A DNA stretch of 64,000 nt from positions 62,001-126,000 of the forward strand of contig JAVXUO010000027.1 of NCBI GenBank assembly GCA_033065855.1. Reading direction: 5' to 3'. Shown here in pieces: positions 62,080 to 64,000 of this stretch. The first letter of the stretch is position 1, and each line of letters opens with the position of its first letter. The DNA is from Escallonia rubra. Its lineage: Eukaryota > Streptophyta > Magnoliopsida > Escalloniales > Escalloniaceae. Made by a program: the position numbers and the translations under genes. The notes under the pieces were generated by a model. The model saw only the letters and a list, made by a program, of their open reading frames with translations. It made no database searches and was not told the DNA's origin.

Positions 62080-63475
62080 TGTGATGACTCGAATCGTCAA
62101 TCAGATAATTCAATATCCTCAAAAACAATTACTACATTATCCCATCAGATAATTCAATATCCTCAAAAACAATTACTACATTATACCATGAGATTACAAG
62201 CCCTAGAAATAGGATACAAATACTTCAAAAACTCCAAAACTGCAAGTCCCGCTCATATCCCAGCTTGCATGTGCTCCTCTAAAATAATCACCTGCACTGG
62301 AAAGTTAAATGGTGGGAGTGAGCCGGGTAGTCGAGTAAGTGAAATAATCATAACACCATGGAATCATAATGAAACACTCTAAACAAGTTAACATCAGTCA
62401 ATATATTTGACAGTCAAACCGTCAACATAACGGTGGCTTAGTACCCCGAACAATTAGTAAACCAATTCAATATCCAAGTTGCACATCGAAGATACCACTT
62501 CAGCATCTTGCTTCCGGTATCCTCGAAGGCATCCACCAAAGCTCTGCTGCATCACAACGTACCATGCACATAGGCAAATCACTGGAGCACTGTCGTTGAT
62601 CAAAAGTACTTAAGCCACGTCTCGCAAACATATTTCAAAAACAAGATCTTTACCGATATTCAAAACAAAATGTTTGAGCAAGATTTCCGGACAACGGTGT
62701 TTAGGAGTACAACGAACGTTGATAAATAAATAACCACGTGCCACAAAAGAATAGTGGTATGGAATTCCCCTTACTTAAATTCCCCTTACTTGAATCACGA
62801 AGAATGCACTAAAATAATTGCTCCCAATCAGGCCCTATGATTCTTTTTGCATAACCGCGGCCAATCTTCTTCTCTCATTCTTTAGTTGTCATTCTACTGA
62901 TGAAAGTCAAAGATAACTTAAAGGAATTTCAAAATATCAAAGGCCTATTTATTAAAATTTCAAGGAAGCACGAGGTGGAAAGAAACACGATGTGGTGAGA
63001 CAAGGCTATGCCACCTAGCAAGCACGACAAGGCTCGAAACACGAGGTGGCGATACAAGGTTGTCGCACCTAGCAAGCACGACAAGGATTGAAGCATGAGG
63101 TGGAAAGAAACACGACGTGTGGAGACAAGGCGATGCTGCCTAGCAAGCATGATAATGTTAAACAAACCACGGCAAGGCTTGAAGCACGAGGTGGCGAGAC
63201 AGGGTTATGCCATCTTGCAAGCACAACAAGGCTCGAAGGCAACGTGTCGCAAAACATTGTGGCACGTCATAAGCCCGACGATGATAGGTAGCACGAGGTG
63301 TCGATAAGAGAGGTAATCGACATTGACTCCTCAATAAGCACGCGATGTCATGATTGCATGATGACACCCAACAAGCACGACAATGTCAATCCCAACACGT
63401 ACTTAAAATCATCATCATTTTTCTCTCAACCAACCAGTAATATTTCGAGTACCTCTAAAATTTTGGGGTATTACA
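62080..63475 (-). repeat. Array LTR 20 (two short duplications)
   Basis: 1396 bp. A stretch of about 50 bp is duplicated at 62100-62190 (TCAGATAATTCAATATCCTC twice), and ATTCCCCTTACTT is repeated at about 62763. Confidence 0.8.
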
Positions 63476-64000
63476 TTCTTCAGTCCTTAAAAGAATTTCG
63501 TCCGTGAAATTACCAACCTTAAATTTGAATCAACAACTTCAAAATTCAGCTCATTATTATCCCAAGGCCGAGGAACCTATCCTGGCTAACGCTAACCAAA
63601 GCAATTCAAGCCTAAGTATCTCTTCCGGTATCCTCAAAGGGATCCGCCAAAGCTCAGCTGCATCATAACGTACCGTGCACATAGGCAAATCACTGGAGCA
63701 CAGTCAATGATCAAAAGTACCTAAGCCACGTCCCGCAAACATATTAAAAAACAAGATGTTTACCGATTTTCAAAACAAAATATTTGAGCAGGATTTCAGG
63801 ACTACGGTGTTTAGGAGTACAATGAACGTCGAGAAATAAATAACAACGTGGCATAAAAGAATTGTGATATGGAATTCCCCTTACTTAAATCACGAAGAAT
63901 GCACTAATACAATTGTTCCCAATCCGGCCCTTTTATTCCTTTTTCATAACCGAGGCCAATCTTCTTCTATCACTCCTTAGTTGTCAATCTACTGATGAAA
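63476..64000 (-). repeat. Array repeat 21, deleted and cut by the window edge
   Basis: The internal segment from 63476 breaks at about 63624, where TATCTCTT joins CCGGTATCC. This removes the primer site and the LTR 3' end (minus strand). The LTR continues past 64000. Confidence 0.75.

Larger units (their letters stand above)
33866..64000 (-). repeat. LTR-retrotransposon-derived satellite array, about 1.47-kb repeat
   Basis: About 21 tandem repeats fill the last 30 kb and run off the window. On the minus strand each repeat is a full LTR, TGTAATACCCCAAAATTTT to GACTCGGGTCGTCACA, followed by only 158-160 bp of internal sequence and then the next LTR. The internal piece starts with a primer-site remnant (TGGGATCAGAG; TGGTATCAGAG in the leftmost copy) and ends with TTCGCGGACGAAATTCTTTT and a purine-rich AAGGAGTGAAGAA, the usual end of Ty3/gypsy pol plus polypurine tract. 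Full-length LTRs are 1297-1339 bp with repeat periods of 1456-1498 bp; shorter ones carry deletions. No proteins are encoded; the many short frames rich in LVVLARWH-type words are sub-repeat artefacts. The orientation is opposite to LTR-A/B/C and the family is different. Array extent and structure are clear; its origin as tandem LTR-int units is inferred from the termini. Confidence 0.9.

Noticed and set aside
38258..63257. Many 60-80-codon minus-strand frames containing LVVLARWH repeats, conserved between repeats
   Set aside because: Conservation reflects the DNA-level homogeneity of the array. Several overlapping frames are equally conserved, and indels that are not multiples of three separate the copies.
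33866..64000. CRISPR-like array
   Set aside because: Repeats are about 1.47 kb with LTR structure, not short direct repeats with unique spacers, and the sequence is plant-like.

Overview
The window looks like repeat-dense, probably pericentromeric, heterochromatin from a flowering plant. The basis is the mix of Ty3/gypsy elements primed by initiator tRNA-Met, a CACTA end, a TRIM, and a Mutator-like element carrying a fragment of a leucine-rich-repeat extensin (LRX) gene. I cannot name the species. I found no intact protein-coding gene. The open frames present are short and fall inside repeats, and the best coding signals (gag, protease, LRX) are broken.

Layout. 1-2381: one end of a CACTA (En/Spm-type) transposon with a 46-bp minisatellite. 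2382-2485: LTR fragment. 2486-3764 and 10616-12736: a chimeric Ty3/gypsy LTR (LTR-A), split by a complete GC-rich non-autonomous LTR retrotransposon (3765-10615) with 2.0/2.2-kb LTRs, matching 5-bp target duplications CACAG, and a primer site resembling those described for Tat/Ogre elements. 12737-33831: a nested, recombined chain of one Ty3/gypsy family on the + strand, ordered LTR-A, int1, LTR-B (17700-21993), int2 (internally duplicated), LTR-C (28162-31652), truncated int3. Each internal part carries a dead gag with a zinc knuckle, and a protease-like segment follows. int1 is interrupted by a Pack-MULE (15720-16989, 9-bp duplication). LTR-B is interrupted by a tandem TRIM of three LTRs and two internals (18745-19316, 5-bp duplication).

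33866-64000: the most notable feature. This is a tandem array running past the right edge of the window, with a basic repeat of about 1.47 kb. Each repeat is one complete LTR (about 1.3 kb, minus strand, TG...CA) plus a minimal 158-160-bp internal segment that retains only a primer-binding-site remnant and the end-of-pol/polypurine tract. The array is therefore a satellite derived from a second Ty3/gypsy family (LTR-int-LTR-int...). From 38.9 to 50.8 kb it has a higher-order structure: an alternating 1474/1497-bp dimer of 2971 bp, and two near-identical four-repeat blocks of 5942 bp. The LTR itself contains hairpin-forming sub-repeats and a G-box.

There is no pathway of cooperating genes here. 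The order of events can be read from nesting: gypsy chain first, then the MULE, TRIM and Tat-like insertions, with local recombination, array homogenisation and repeat deletions alongside. All boundaries and identities were read by eye.
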